64,000 nt of DNA from Oceanimonas pelagia (GCF_030849025.1 NZ_CP118224.1:1472001-1536000); one strand, 5' to 3'; counted from the first letter of the stretch, positions 35,901-44,118 are shown. The notes: a model not told the origin generated them from the sequence alone. Made by a program: numbers and translations.

Positions 35901-37804
35901 GTCTGCTGACCCTGCAAAACGCCCTGCTGGCCTACGGCGACGCGCCGCTGCTGGACGGGGTAGAGCTTAACATTCAGGCCGGCGAGCGGCTGTGTATTGT
36001 CGGCCGCAACGGTGCCGGCAAATCCACCCTGATGAAGGTGATCGCCGGCGACATTCAGCTTGATGACGGCCGTCGCCAGGTGCAGCAGGACGTGGTGATC
36101 GCCCGCCTGGAGCAGGATCCGCCCCAGGTGGACGACGATCAGACGGTGTTCGACTATGTCTCCGCCGGCCTGGCCGAGCTGGGCGAGCTGCTGGCCCGCT
36201 ACCATCACCAGCTGGAAAAGGTCGGCCACGACGGCTCGGACAAGGCCATGAACGAGCTGATGCGGCTGCAGGAGCAGGTGGAGCACGCCAACGGCTGGCA
36301 GTTTGACACCCGCATCAACCAGAGCCTGACCCTGCTGGGTCTGAACGGCGACACCCGGCTCAAGGACTTGTCCGGCGGCTGGCTGCGCAAGGTGGCCCTG
36401 GCCCGGGCGCTGGCCAACGACCCCGATATTCTGCTGCTGGACGAGCCCACCAACCACCTGGACATTGACGCCATCGCCTGGCTGGAAAGCTTTCTGGTGG
36501 AATTCCGTGGCGCCATCGTGTTTATCAGCCATGACCGCGCCTTTATTCGCAAGATGGCTACCCGCATTCTCGATCTCGACCGGGGCAAACTGTCGAGCTG
36601 GCCGGGCAATTACGACGATTACCTGGTCAACAAGGAAGAAGCCCTGCGGGTGGAAGCGGAGCAAAACGCCCTGTTCGACAAGCGCCTAGCTCAGGAAGAA
36701 GCCTGGATCCGCCAGGGCATCAAGGCCCGCCGCACCCGTAACGAAGGCCGGGTACGGGCACTCAAGGCGCTGCGCAACGAGCGCAGCCAGCGCCGGGAAA
36801 GCCTGGGCAAGGTCTCCGTGACCCTGGACGACGTGCGCCGCTCGGGCAAAATCGTGTTCGAAGCCGAGCACCTGAGTTTTGACTATGAAGGCAAGCCGCT
36901 GATCCGGGACTTTTCCGCCCTGGTGCAACGGGGCGACAAAATCGCCCTGGTCGGCCCCAACGGCTGCGGCAAGAGTACCCTGATAAAACTCTTGCTGGGC
37001 AGGCTGCAGCCCAAACAGGGCACGCTCAAGTGCGGCACCAAGCTGGATGTGGCCTACTTTGACCAGTACCGGGAGCAGCTTGACCCCGAGCGCACCGTGG
37101 TGGACAACCTGGCCGACGGCAAGCAGGAAGTGGAAGTGGGTGGCAAGAGCCGCCATGTGCTGGGTTATCTGCAGGACTTCCTGTTCGAGCCCAAGCGCGC
37201 CCGCACCCCGGTGAAGGCCCTGTCGGGCGGCGAGAAAAACCGCCTGCTGCTGGCCCGGCTGTTTCTGAAACCCAGCAACCTGCTGGTGCTCGACGAGCCC
37301 ACCAATGATCTGGACGTGGAAACCCTGGAGCTGCTGGAAGAGCTGCTCGCCGATTATCAGGGTACCCTGCTGCTGGTCAGCCACGATCGGGACTTTATCG
37401 ACAACACCGCCACCCACTGCTGGGTGTTTGACGGCCAGGGCGGTATCGATGAATTTGTGGGCGGCTATCAGGACATGCTGGCCCAGCGGGCCCGTCAGAC
37501 CGAAGCCGCGCCGGTGCCGGAAAAAACCGAAAAGCCGGCCACCGCCAAGATCCAGAAACCCAAGGCCTCGTCAGGTAAAAAGCTGTCTTATAAACAGCAG
37601 CAGGAGCTGAACGGCCTGCCGGCCCGCCTTGAGCAGCTGGAGCAGCAGATTGAAACCCTGCAGGAAGAGATCAACGGTCCGGACTTTTTCACTCAGCCGG
37701 AAGCGGTAACCCAGGAAAAACTGCAGCAGCTGGCGACGGTGGAGGCCGAGCTGGAGCAGGCCTTTGCCCGCTGGGAAGAGCTGGAGGAGCTGGCGGCGGG
37801 TTAA
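35897..37804 (+). CDS. uup: ABC-F ATPase Uup
   Basis: A 635-residue soluble ABC-F protein with two ATPase domains and no membrane part. The first domain has Walker A GRNGAGKST and signature LSGGWLRK; the second has GPNGCGKST and LSGGEKNRLL. Both Walker B motifs end in DEPTN. A C-terminal coiled coil (LPARLEQLEQQIETLQEEI) follows a Lys/Pro-rich linker; in E. coli this region binds DNA. Uup acts on the ribosome or on replication intermediates and limits precise transposon excision. It overlaps the glutaredoxin-like gene by four bases. In E. coli pqiABC would follow; here rmf follows instead. Confidence 0.95.
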   Translation: MSLLTLQNALLAYGDAPLLDGVELNIQAGERLCIVGRNGAGKSTLMKVIAGDIQLDDGRRQVQQDVVIARLEQDPPQVDDDQTVFDYVSAGLAELGELLARYHHQLEKVGHDGSDKAMNELMRLQEQVEHANGWQFDTRINQSLTLLGLNGDTRLKDLSGGWLRKVALARALANDPDILLLDEPTNHLDIDAIAWLESFLVEFRGAIVFISHDRAFIRKMATRILDLDRGKLSSWPGNYDDYLVNKEEALRVEAEQNALFDKRLAQEEAWIRQGIKARRTRNEGRVRALKALRNERSQRRESLGKVSVTLDDVRRSGKIVFEAEHLSFDYEGKPLIRDFSALVQRGDKIALVGPNGCGKSTLIKLLLGRLQPKQGTLKCGTKLDVAYFDQYREQLDPERTVVDNLADGKQEVEVGGKSRHVLGYLQDFLFEPKRARTPVKALSGGEKNRLLLARLFLKPSNLLVLDEPTNDLDVETLELLEELLADYQGTLLLVSHDRDFIDNTATHCWVFDGQGGIDEFVGGYQDMLAQRARQTEAAPVPEKTEKPATAKIQKPKASSGKKLSYKQQQELNGLPARLEQLEQQIETLQEEINGPDFFTQPEAVTQEKLQQLATVEAELEQAFARWEELEELAAG

Positions 37805-37834
37805 CGCTGTTTTTTCTGCCACAGCCACTCAGTC

Positions 37835-37863
37835 ATGCCGGCTCCAGAAGCCGGCATTTTTAT
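37835..37863 (+). terminator. Terminator after uup
   Basis: ATGCCGGCT pairs perfectly with AGCCGGCAT around a five-base loop and is followed by TTTT. Confidence 0.88.
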
Positions 37864-37943
37864 GGGCAAGCGTGCCGCTTCGCCACCGGGCTCCCGGCTC
37901 AAGGCCGGAATGGCCCCGGCTTCATCCACCGGGACGCCCCCTT

Positions 37944-37965
37944 CAACGCGATCAAGATCACATTT
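37944..37965 (+). promoter_or_regulatory. CRP-like site upstream of rmf
   Basis: The 22-base stretch contains CGCGATCAAGATCACATTT and matches the CRP consensus (AAATGTGA-N6-TCACATTT) at 18 of 22 positions, with a perfect right half. A TATGCT -10 candidate lies at 38027-38032. E. coli rmf is also CRP-activated. The rest of 37864-38133 shows only the promoter and leader of rmf. Confidence 0.6.
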
Positions 37966-38133
37966 CGGTGTTTTCTTTTTTCATCAAAACTTCATAAATA
38001 TCAGTCGCTAAAACACCGGCTTACCCTATGCTCAGAAATCAGCCCTTGTTAACGCGCTGCAACTCATCTATTTCTAAAGAGCGGCAGGTTGATAGGCCGC
38101 GCACTTTTTGTTGATTAAACGAGGGTAATACCT

Positions 38134-38310
38134 ATGAAGAGACAAAAACGTGACCGTTTGGAAAGAGCGCGCACCCGCGGTTACCAAGCTGGAGTCAGTG
38201 GACGTTCCAAAGAGCAGTGCCCCTATACCGATTTTGACGCCAAGGGCCATTGGTTAGGTGGCTGGCGAGATGCCATGGAAGACAAAGGTTCCGGCCTCTT
38301 CATCAAATAA
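38134..38310 (+). CDS. rmf: Ribosome modulation factor Rmf
   Basis: A 58-residue, strongly basic protein that joins 70S ribosomes into inactive 100S dimers in stationary phase. MKRQKRDRLERARTRGYQAG matches E. coli Rmf almost exactly, followed by GRSKEQCPY and the conserved HWLGGWRDAM. A GAGGG ribosome site lies ahead of the ATG. A CRP-like site is 169 bases upstream, consistent with induction on carbon limitation. The gene pair rmf-fabA is convergent, as in E. coli, and the two share a terminator. Confidence 0.97.
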   Translation: MKRQKRDRLERARTRGYQAGVSGRSKEQCPYTDFDAKGHWLGGWRDAMEDKGSGLFIK

Positions 38311-38330
38311 ACGAGCATTCATTATCAACA

Positions 38331-38354
38331 AAAAAGGCCCCGCAACCGCGGGGC
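38331..38354. terminator. Bidirectional terminator between rmf and fabA
   Basis: AAGGCCCCGC pairs with GCGGGGCCTT around AACC. A-rich sequence on the left and T-rich sequence on the right let it serve both convergent genes. Confidence 0.88.
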
Positions 38355-38382
38355 CTTCTCGTTTTCTTTATCACCGTTTAAA

Positions 38383-38913
38383 TCAGAAAGTGGAGGTGTC
38401 GGTAAACAGGCCCACTTTCAGATCCTTGGCTTCATAGATGGGACGGCCATCCACTTCCACCACGCCGTCGGCGATGCCCATGATGAGCTTACGCCAGATC
38501 ACCCGCTTCAGGGTGATCTTGTAGGTGACCTTTTTGGCGGTGGGCAGGATCTGACCGGTGAACTTCACTTCACCCACGCCCAGGGCACGGCCCTTGCCGG
38601 GGCCGCCTTTCCAGCCCAGGAAGAAACCCACCAGCTGCCACATGGCATCCAGGCCCAGGCAGCCGGGCATGACCGGGTCGCCGGGGAAGTGGCAGTCAAA
38701 AAACCACAGGTCGGGAGTGATATCCAGCTCGGCCAGGATCTCGCCCTTGCCGTGCTCGCCGCCCTCGTCGCTGATGTGCACAATGCGGTCCATCATCAGC
38801 ATGTTGGGGGCGGGCAGCTGACTGTTGCCGGGGCCAAACAACTCGCCCTGGCTGCAGGCCAGCAGTTCTTCTCTGGTAAAGCTGTGTTTACCCAGTTCTT
38901 TTTGTGAAGGCAT
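38383..38913 (-). CDS. fabA: 3-hydroxydecanoyl-ACP dehydratase/isomerase FabA
   Basis: A 176-residue enzyme that dehydrates 3-hydroxydecanoyl-ACP and isomerises the trans-2 to the cis-3 product, the entry to unsaturated fatty acids. The hotdog-fold active site shows [13 protein letters not shown] with His75 and GLDAMWQ with Asp89, matching the His70/Asp84 pair of E. coli with the same 14-residue spacing. The open frame runs back to 39018; the ATG at 38913 gives the usual length and has GGAAGAG upstream. The promoter and a FadR-like site lie at 38967-39003, at the end of the Lon-like gene. Confidence 0.96.
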   Translation of the reverse strand: MPSQKELGKHSFTREELLACSQGELFGPGNSQLPAPNMLMMDRIVHISDEGGEHGKGEILAELDITPDLWFFDCHFPGDPVMPGCLGLDAMWQLVGFFLGWKGGPGKGRALGVGEVKFTGQILPTAKKVTYKITLKRVIWRKLIMGIADGVVEVDGRPIYEAKDLKVGLFTDTSTF

Positions 38914-38966
38914 TCCACTCTTCCGTTTTTTCATCGGGCTCTGGGCCCGGGTGTAAAATTGGCGAC

Positions 38967-39003
38967 ACTTTAGCGAACGGCTGTGCGCCCGACAAGTCCG
39001 ATC
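38967..39003 (-). promoter_or_regulatory. fabA promoter with FadR-like site
   Basis: The minus strand has TTGTCG (38990-38995), 17 bases, then TAAAGT (38967-38972). Overlapping the -35, GATCGGACTTGTC (38991-39003) differs at one base from the core I recall for the E. coli fabA FadR site. There FadR bound near -40 activates fabA, and the spacing fits the same arrangement. No clear FabR palindrome is seen. Confidence 0.65.
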
Positions 39004-39005
39004 TC

Positions 39006-40985
39006 TTAACGACGCCACAACCGGCGCCAGAAACCGCTTTCCATATTATGACCGTTGAGGTCGTCCAGCCGTTCGCGAATACGGCCGAACAGAGTGTAGG
39101 GATCATCCACCTTGCCCGCTTCACAGCCCATCAGCAGGGCGATGGCGTCTTCTACCCGGGCCACCGGATGAATATGGAAACGGCCCTCGGCCACCGCCTC
39201 GGCCACCTCATCCGACAGGTTGAGCTGCAGCCGGTTGCTGGCCGGGATCAGCACCCCCTGCTCACCGGTGAGCCCCTGCAGGCGACAGAGCCGGTAAAAG
39301 CCCTCGATTTTTTCGTTGACGCCGCCCACCGGCAGCACATTGCCAAACTGATCCACCGCGCCGGTAATGGCGAAATGCTGGTAAATGGGCTCCCGCGCCA
39401 GCGCCGAGAGCAGGGCGCAGAGTCCGGCCAGGGCGGCGCTGTCGCCGTCAATCTCGTGGTAGGACTGCTCAAACACCAGGTTGGCCGACAGCGGCGAGGG
39501 ATGCTCGGCGCCAAACAGGTTGGCCAGGTAGCCGTGAATAATCATCATCGCCTTGGCGTGAATGTGGCCGGCCAGATCGGCCTTGCGCTCGATGTCGGCC
39601 ACATCGCCGTCGCCCAGGTGCACGGTAGCGGTGAGGCGCACCGGCTCGCCGAAGTCGTAGGGATGACCGGCAATCTGAATCACCGACAGGCCGTTGATCT
39701 GGCCCACCTCGCGGCCTTGGGTCTGGATCAGGTACTGGCCGTCGCGCACCCCCAGATCCGACTGCTCCACCAGAAAGTTGAGGCGTTGATCCTGCTCTTC
39801 CTGGGCCAGGCGCAGATGGCGCTCGGTAACCAGCTCGCTGTGCTCACGGGCGGCAATGACATCCGCCAGTTGCATCATGGCCACCAGCTGGCCTTCCACC
39901 AGCGACAGCCGGTGCTGGTGCTCGGTAATGCGGCTGCCGTAGCGGCACAGCCGGGCCACGGCGCCCGCGTCCATGTTGCGCAGCCTGTGCTTGTGCCGCA
40001 GGTGGGAGAGGTAGCCCAGGTAGGACGGCAGATCGGCCACCGCATCCCATTCGGGAATGATGTCGGCACGCAGAAATGCCAGGGTGTCGAGCTCCCGGTC
40101 GAGCAGGTGCAGCTCGGCCACGGCGAGGCGATCGCCCACCAGAATGAGGTGCACATCCAGGGGCGGCGGCTCGGGCTGAAAGTAAAACGCCGCCATCTCG
40201 CCGGGCCGGCTCCATTCCACCCGCCGGGTGGCGAGGGCGTTTTTCAGCCGGAACCACAGCGAAGGCTGCTCCAGCAGTTCCTCGATGGGCACGATCAGAT
40301 AACCGCCATTGGCCTGATGGATCAGACCGGGCTCAAGCAGGTGATGATGGCTGAACACCGAGCCCTGCTCGGTTTGAAAGTGAATGGCGCCAAACAGCTG
40401 CTCGGGAGTGAACTGGCGGGCATGCACGATGGGAATGCTATGGTCGTGCCGGTGCACCATCAGGTTGATCAGAACAGGGTGGCTGAAGCCGCCGCCGGCG
40501 GCCACGTGCCGGGCCAGGCTCGAAAGATAGTCGGCCACCTTTTCATCCCGCTCCTGCTTTTTGAGGATGCGCTCCACGATGTGCTCTGCTTCCAGATGGC
40601 GGGAGCTCAACTCCAGCAACTGGCCCACCAGCTCGCAAAACTCAATGCCGGTGCCGGCCTTGAGCCGCAGCCAGATGGGTTTTTGCGGATGATGCAGGTT
40701 TTCCGCATAACAGAGGTCGAACAGATCGGCGTGATTGGCGTGCCGCTTGACCAGATCCTGCACCAGCTCTTCCACGTCCAGGCCGGCGAAGCCGTTCAGC
40801 AGCAAAATGGGATTGACGCCGTTCAGCCCGGCCAGGGTGGCAAAGGCCGAGTCGGCCCGCTGTTGCAGGGCACTGAAGGGCAGGGGAGCCGCGTCATCAA
40901 GGGTGGTGATATTCGGTAAGGAAAATGCGGGGGCCAGCTCGGCCGGGCTCAGTGGTTGCACTGGTTCACTCGTTCTTGGGGTCAA
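39006..40985 (-). CDS. ycbZ: Lon-like protease family protein (YcbZ type)
   Basis: A 659-residue protein with a C-terminal Lon-type protease domain. The catalytic dyad is Ser516 in [12 protein letters not shown] and Lys559 in [10 protein letters not shown], separated by 43 residues exactly as Ser679/Lys722 in E. coli Lon. The AAA region is divergent: there is no clear Walker A ([15 protein letters not shown] in its place), as in E. coli YcbZ, while a Walker B-like [12 protein letters not shown] remains. It is predicted to be cytoplasmic. In E. coli ycbZ also precedes fabA in this order. Substrates are unknown, and whether it hydrolyses ATP is doubtful. Confidence 0.88.
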   Translation of the reverse strand: MTPRTSEPVQPLSPAELAPAFSLPNITTLDDAAPLPFSALQQRADSAFATLAGLNGVNPILLLNGFAGLDVEELVQDLVKRHANHADLFDLCYAENLHHPQKPIWLRLKAGTGIEFCELVGQLLELSSRHLEAEHIVERILKKQERDEKVADYLSSLARHVAAGGGFSHPVLINLMVHRHDHSIPIVHARQFTPEQLFGAIHFQTEQGSVFSHHHLLEPGLIHQANGGYLIVPIEELLEQPSLWFRLKNALATRRVEWSRPGEMAAFYFQPEPPPLDVHLILVGDRLAVAELHLLDRELDTLAFLRADIIPEWDAVADLPSYLGYLSHLRHKHRLRNMDAGAVARLCRYGSRITEHQHRLSLVEGQLVAMMQLADVIAAREHSELVTERHLRLAQEEQDQRLNFLVEQSDLGVRDGQYLIQTQGREVGQINGLSVIQIAGHPYDFGEPVRLTATVHLGDGDVADIERKADLAGHIHAKAMMIIHGYLANLFGAEHPSPLSANLVFEQSYHEIDGDSAALAGLCALLSALAREPIYQHFAITGAVDQFGNVLPVGGVNEKIEGFYRLCRLQGLTGEQGVLIPASNRLQLNLSDEVAEAVAEGRFHIHPVARVEDAIALLMGCEAGKVDDPYTLFGRIRERLDDLNGHNMESGFWRRLWRR

Positions 40986-41039
40986 TGGCGGCCAGTATAC
41001 TGCAGCCGGGCGCCCGATACAGCCGCACCGGCAATATTC

Positions 41040-41783
41040 TCAGGCCAGTTCGGCGCAGCCGGTTTGCCGTTTAGCGGGCTCGGCGTGAACGGCGGTGTAA
41101 TCCTCCCGGCCGGAACTGACCAGCCCGCTGATGCCAATGGCTTCACCGGCGCCGGCAATGGCGGTGTGCAGTGCATGCTGCAGTTGTGCCCGGCTGAATG
41201 GCGCGCCCTGGTGCATAACAAAAGGCGGCGAGGGCGCGGGTGCACTGCGGCCGATAATGCGCAGGCCTGGCGTGTTGAGCAGCGGCCAGCTGTGAGCATC
41301 GATGGCGGCCACATCGGCATCGCCATTCCGCAGGCGTTCAAGACTGGTGGCATGGGCGCCGCTGATGGTCACGGCGCCGGGCTCGATCTGTTGCCGGCGC
41401 AGCCATTCATACAGGGCCGCACAGCCGGAGCGCGAGCTGGGTGAATTGACCACCAGCCTGGGCCGGGCCGGCAGGCTGCGATGGATGGTGACGATATGGC
41501 TGTAGTAATCCCCGGGTGCGCAGTCGAGATTCATAAATACCGGCCGTGCCACCGGCACCAGATAGCGGGCCGCCGGGGTAAACAGATCCGGTCCGCAGCA
41601 CTGGCTGAGCAGCAAACCGGCATGAAACCATTGCTCCATCAGCGGCATGGTACGCTCAAGGGCATCGGGCAAGGGCAGGGCGCTGATGGGTTCCAGCTCG
41701 CTTCGCAGCACACGCCAGAAGGCATTCAGCCCGGTCCGGGCCGGCGGTAAATCGTACCAGGGCAGACTGGCAATCAGGCGCAA
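41040..41783 (-). CDS. Orphan PhnD-like substrate-binding protein
   Basis: A 247-residue protein resembling the phosphate/phosphonate-binding PhnD (type 2 periplasmic binding) family: RLIASLPWYD at the start, LVVNSPSSRSGCAALYEWL near residue 110 and VTISGAHATSLERLRNGDADVAAID near residue 135. It has no signal peptide and no ABC permease or ATPase nearby, so it may be a cytoplasmic sensor rather than a transporter component. I place the start at TTG (41783) because AAGGAG lies six bases upstream. The ATG at 41807 lacks a ribosome site, and the frame runs on to 41855. It ends 55 bases before the start of the Lon-like gene on the same strand. Confidence 0.72.
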   Translation of the reverse strand: MRLIASLPWYDLPPARTGLNAFWRVLRSELEPISALPLPDALERTMPLMEQWFHAGLLLSQCCGPDLFTPAARYLVPVARPVFMNLDCAPGDYYSHIVTIHRSLPARPRLVVNSPSSRSGCAALYEWLRRQQIEPGAVTISGAHATSLERLRNGDADVAAIDAHSWPLLNTPGLRIIGRSAPAPSPPFVMHQGAPFSRAQLQHALHTAIAGAGEAIGISGLVSSGREDYTAVHAEPAKRQTGCAELA

Positions 41784-41964
41784 CGGAGTCTCCTTGCCGC
41801 TTATCATGGCATGAAAAAGCCAGAGTCTAATCAGCCCATGACCGCAAGTAAACAAATGGGCGGTTTCAGTGCGTCTGACAGAATAAATGTCTGCACTCGC
41901 GAATACAGCACCGGGAATATTTGAGACTCGCCAGCATAAAATGCTGAATGATGAGCCTGCAAAG

Positions 41965-42046
41965 CAACATCAGGGTTGCCTCACCCGAACGCCGCTCGGC
42001 CTCCATGCAGCGTTCGGCCAAGCGCCCTGATGTTGTTTCATGAAAC
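41965..42046. repeat. Nested inverted repeat near dif
   Basis: Outer arms CAACATCAGGG (41965-41975) and CCCTGATGTTG (42025-42035) pair over 11 bp. Inner arms CCGAACG (41985-41991) and CGTTCGG (42011-42017) pair over 7 bp. It is directly joined to the perfect palindrome GTTTCATGAAAC (42035-42046). There is no T-run, so it is not an ordinary terminator. The 41784-42085 gap holds nothing else that I recognise. Confidence 0.75.
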
Positions 42047-42085
42047 GAATGAGCCGCATACCGGCTCTTTGGCGTGACTCAGCCG

Positions 42086-42388
42086 TTAACTGTTGAGCTT
42101 TTGCTGCACGCTGATGACCTTGTCGGCCATGGTCTGCTCCCGGTCGTTGCGGGTGCCCAGCTTGATATGGCTGGTAATGCGTACGGCACCGGCATCGTGC
42201 AGCACTTCATGGCAGCGTTTGACCGCCGCCATCACATGGTCCCATTCACCTTCCACATTGGTGCCGTAACCGTGCATGGTGTGGGTGAGTCCGGCATCCT
42301 CAAAAATCTGCTGGCACATGGCCACGTAGGGCGACACCGACACGCCAACACCACCGGGTGACACCATGATATCCATCAATACGTACAT
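42086..42388 (-). CDS. MTH1187-family thiamine-binding protein
   Basis: A 100-residue protein of the MTH1187/YkoF-like (formerly DUF77) family, with a ferredoxin-like fold that binds thiamine or its precursors as a tetramer. VLMDIMVSPGGVGVSVSPYV at the N-terminus, HTMHGYGTNVEGEWDHVMAAVK in the middle and TSHIKLGTRNDREQTM near the C-terminus are the family blocks. The frame is open back to 42508, but AAGGAG lies six bases before the ATG at 42388 and the family starts here. No thiamine transport or synthesis genes are adjacent and no TPP riboswitch is seen. It lies 192 bases from dif. Confidence 0.88.
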   Translation of the reverse strand: MYVLMDIMVSPGGVGVSVSPYVAMCQQIFEDAGLTHTMHGYGTNVEGEWDHVMAAVKRCHEVLHDAGAVRITSHIKLGTRNDREQTMADKVISVQQKLNS

Positions 42389-42497
42389 AACTGCTCCTTG
42401 GATTGAAATAAAACGGGTGAATACATCACTCCGCCATTCGAGCCAAAGCGCGGAAACGGTACAAGGGCCAGATGGAGAGTTTGAGTTGGCCAGGGTG

Positions 42498-42526
42498 AAA
42501 GATCTCACTGCACTGTAAAGATCTCA
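42498..42526. repeat. Direct repeat AAAGATCTCA near dif
   Basis: AAAGATCTCA occurs at 42498-42507 and 42517-42526, 19 bases apart (about two helical turns), within a longer similarity TG(A/T)AAGATCTCA(C/T)T. The first copy is part of GTGA-N6-TCAC. This looks like a pair of protein-binding sites, 54 bases from dif. Confidence 0.5.
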
Positions 42527-42579
42527 TTTTTGACTGAAACCCACAAAAGCCAGCTCGGCATTGAACTCAAGAATACCTT

Positions 42580-42607
42580 ATTTAACATAATATACATTAT
42601 GCGAAGT
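42580..42607 (-). other. dif: Chromosome dimer resolution site dif
   Basis: The minus strand reads ACTTCGCATAA (XerC arm), TGTATA (central region) and TTATGTTAAAT (XerD arm). The XerD arm and the central region are identical to E. coli dif and 24 of 28 bases match overall, with all four differences at the outer end of the XerC arm. XerC and XerD recombine here under FtsK control to resolve chromosome dimers. The switch in KOPS strand at this point agrees. Confidence 0.97.
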
Positions 42608-42684
42608 GGTGTGTGAGCAACGTCATCGGGGCTGTGTCGGCCAGGATGCCGGTGTGTGCCCACCAAGGCACCCGGCTGCGGGTG

Positions 42685-43968
42685 TTATTCCCGCAACCGA
42701 TCCAGGCGCTTGTTGACGGCGCTTTCATAGCGCTCCACCTTGCCGGTGTGCAGGTATTGCGACGTGGTGTCGATGCTGTCATGGCCGGCATCGGCCTGCA
42801 CATGGGACAACGGCCGGCCGTTGTAGTTGATGTCGTGAGTGATGCCGGTGTGGCGAATGCTGTGTACCGTGAGCGTGCGCATCTCGGCGGCGTCCTGATC
42901 AAAGCCATCGGTCATGGCGGCATCGGCGGCGGCGGCCAGCAGTTCGTTGAGCAATTCGCGCAACTGGCGAATACCCAGGTTGGCGTTGACAAGACCCTGT
43001 TCCCGGCCGCGCCCGGCGGCCCGGTGACGGACAAACAGCGGAATGGCTTCGTTGGGTGCCGGCAGCGCCGATAATCCCAGATATCCCCGGTAGCGCTTGA
43101 GAGCGTCAAGCAGCTCCCGGGATACCGCCACGGTACGCTTTTTGCCGCCCTTGCTGACGGGAATGTAAAAGCTCCATATTCCGGTTTTGGCATCCCGCCG
43201 AAACTGGCTCATCACCGGCGAAAAGCCGGGACGGGCCGCCACTTCGGAAATACGCAGGTAACAGCCGTACATCAGCGACACCAGAAACAGGGTGCGCTCG
43301 TGGCGTTCCGGTGATGCCTCGGCCAGGGCCTGTGCCGTGCTCATCACATAGGACCATTGCAGATCGCTGAATACCCGAACCTCGTCTTCTTCGCCAAGCC
43401 GGGCGGTCACCGGTGCCGGCGAGCCAAAACGGCTGTGCCGCATCCACATGGTGGCCGGGTTGCGCTCGGTGACTTCTTCATTAATCAGGTAGGCATAAAA
43501 GGAAGACAATACGGCCATCTTGGTTTTCAGGGCCTTGTCGCTGAGCCGGTACGGCTGCTCGGTGCCGTTGGTCTTTTTACCCAGAAACGGCCGCCACAAC
43601 GGATTGGGTCGGCGCTCGCCCAGCTCCTTGTCGGCCACAAACTGGGCCACGTTGCGATAGGCAATCAGCGCCCCGGGCGGCGCCAGACAATAATCCACGT
43701 AGCGGTTCATGGTGCGCCGGGTCACCTCAATTGGCGAGATCTGCTCCACCTCCAGGCACCAGTGCAAAAAGGTGGTGAGCTCGCTGCGGTAGGTTTTGTA
43801 GTTATTTTCGCTGTGGCGGCTTTCCAGCAACCAGTCCACGGCATGTTCATAGATAAAGGCCGCATCGGGCACCCGGTTCAGGGTAATGTCGGCAATGTGC
43901 TGGTTAACGGCGCTGTTGCCCTCTTCCAGATACTGGGGGGCATCAAACAGGGGTAAAACGGGCGGCAT
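42685..43968 (-). CDS. Large tyrosine recombinase beside dif
   Basis: A 427-residue site-specific recombinase of the tyrosine family. An N-terminal SAM-like DNA-binding domain (about residues 30-150) precedes the catalytic domain, whose residues are all present: Arg239 (YLRISEVA), Lys273 (VSKGGKKRT), His369 and Arg372 (VHSIRHTG), His396 (DAGHDSIDTT) and the nucleophile Tyr405 (SQYLHT). It is much longer than XerC or XerD (about 300 residues), with extra sequence between the two domains and before HSIRH. The ATG at 43974 and the frame to 44064 are alternatives; none has a good ribosome site. It ends 78 bases from dif. No excisionase, cargo or phage genes flank it. Confidence 0.9.
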   Translation of the reverse strand: MPPVLPLFDAPQYLEEGNSAVNQHIADITLNRVPDAAFIYEHAVDWLLESRHSENNYKTYRSELTTFLHWCLEVEQISPIEVTRRTMNRYVDYCLAPPGALIAYRNVAQFVADKELGERRPNPLWRPFLGKKTNGTEQPYRLSDKALKTKMAVLSSFYAYLINEEVTERNPATMWMRHSRFGSPAPVTARLGEEDEVRVFSDLQWSYVMSTAQALAEASPERHERTLFLVSLMYGCYLRISEVAARPGFSPVMSQFRRDAKTGIWSFYIPVSKGGKKRTVAVSRELLDALKRYRGYLGLSALPAPNEAIPLFVRHRAAGRGREQGLVNANLGIRQLRELLNELLAAAADAAMTDGFDQDAAEMRTLTVHSIRHTGITHDINYNGRPLSHVQADAGHDSIDTTSQYLHTGKVERYESAVNKRLDRLRE

Positions 43969-43986
43969 GATCATCAGAGGTAAACG

Positions 43987-44034
43987 GCCGATAAAACATG
44001 GGGTGGCATAATGCCGATAAATCCAGTTATCGGC
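43987..44034. repeat. Triple GCCGATAA motif upstream of recombinase
   Basis: GCCGATAA occurs on the plus strand at 43987-43994 and 44013-44020 and on the minus strand at 44027-44034. The last two form the inverted repeat TGCCGATAA-N6-TTATCGGCA. The cluster lies 19-66 bases upstream of the recombinase start, where an operator or arm-type sites could be. Confidence 0.6.
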
Positions 44035-44118
44035 AATAAGGTCCGTGTCAGCGCATTCCGGCATACTCCGGCGGAGGCCGGAACATGCCGGATTGACGGG
44101 CCGGCACAGACTGTGCCG

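Noticed and set aside
41965-42035. An integron attC site
   Set aside because: The nested repeat lacks RYYYAAC and GTTRRRY core sites in the required places, and no integron integrase or cassette array is present.
43490-43501. GTAGGCATAAAA as a third Ter-like site right of dif
   Set aside because: The GTATGTTG core is missing and the sequence is explained as recombinase coding DNA.
42685-44064. A prophage or integrative island around the recombinase
   Set aside because: The neighbours are ordinary chromosomal genes, there are no phage, cargo or transfer genes, and no flanking direct repeat of dif was found.
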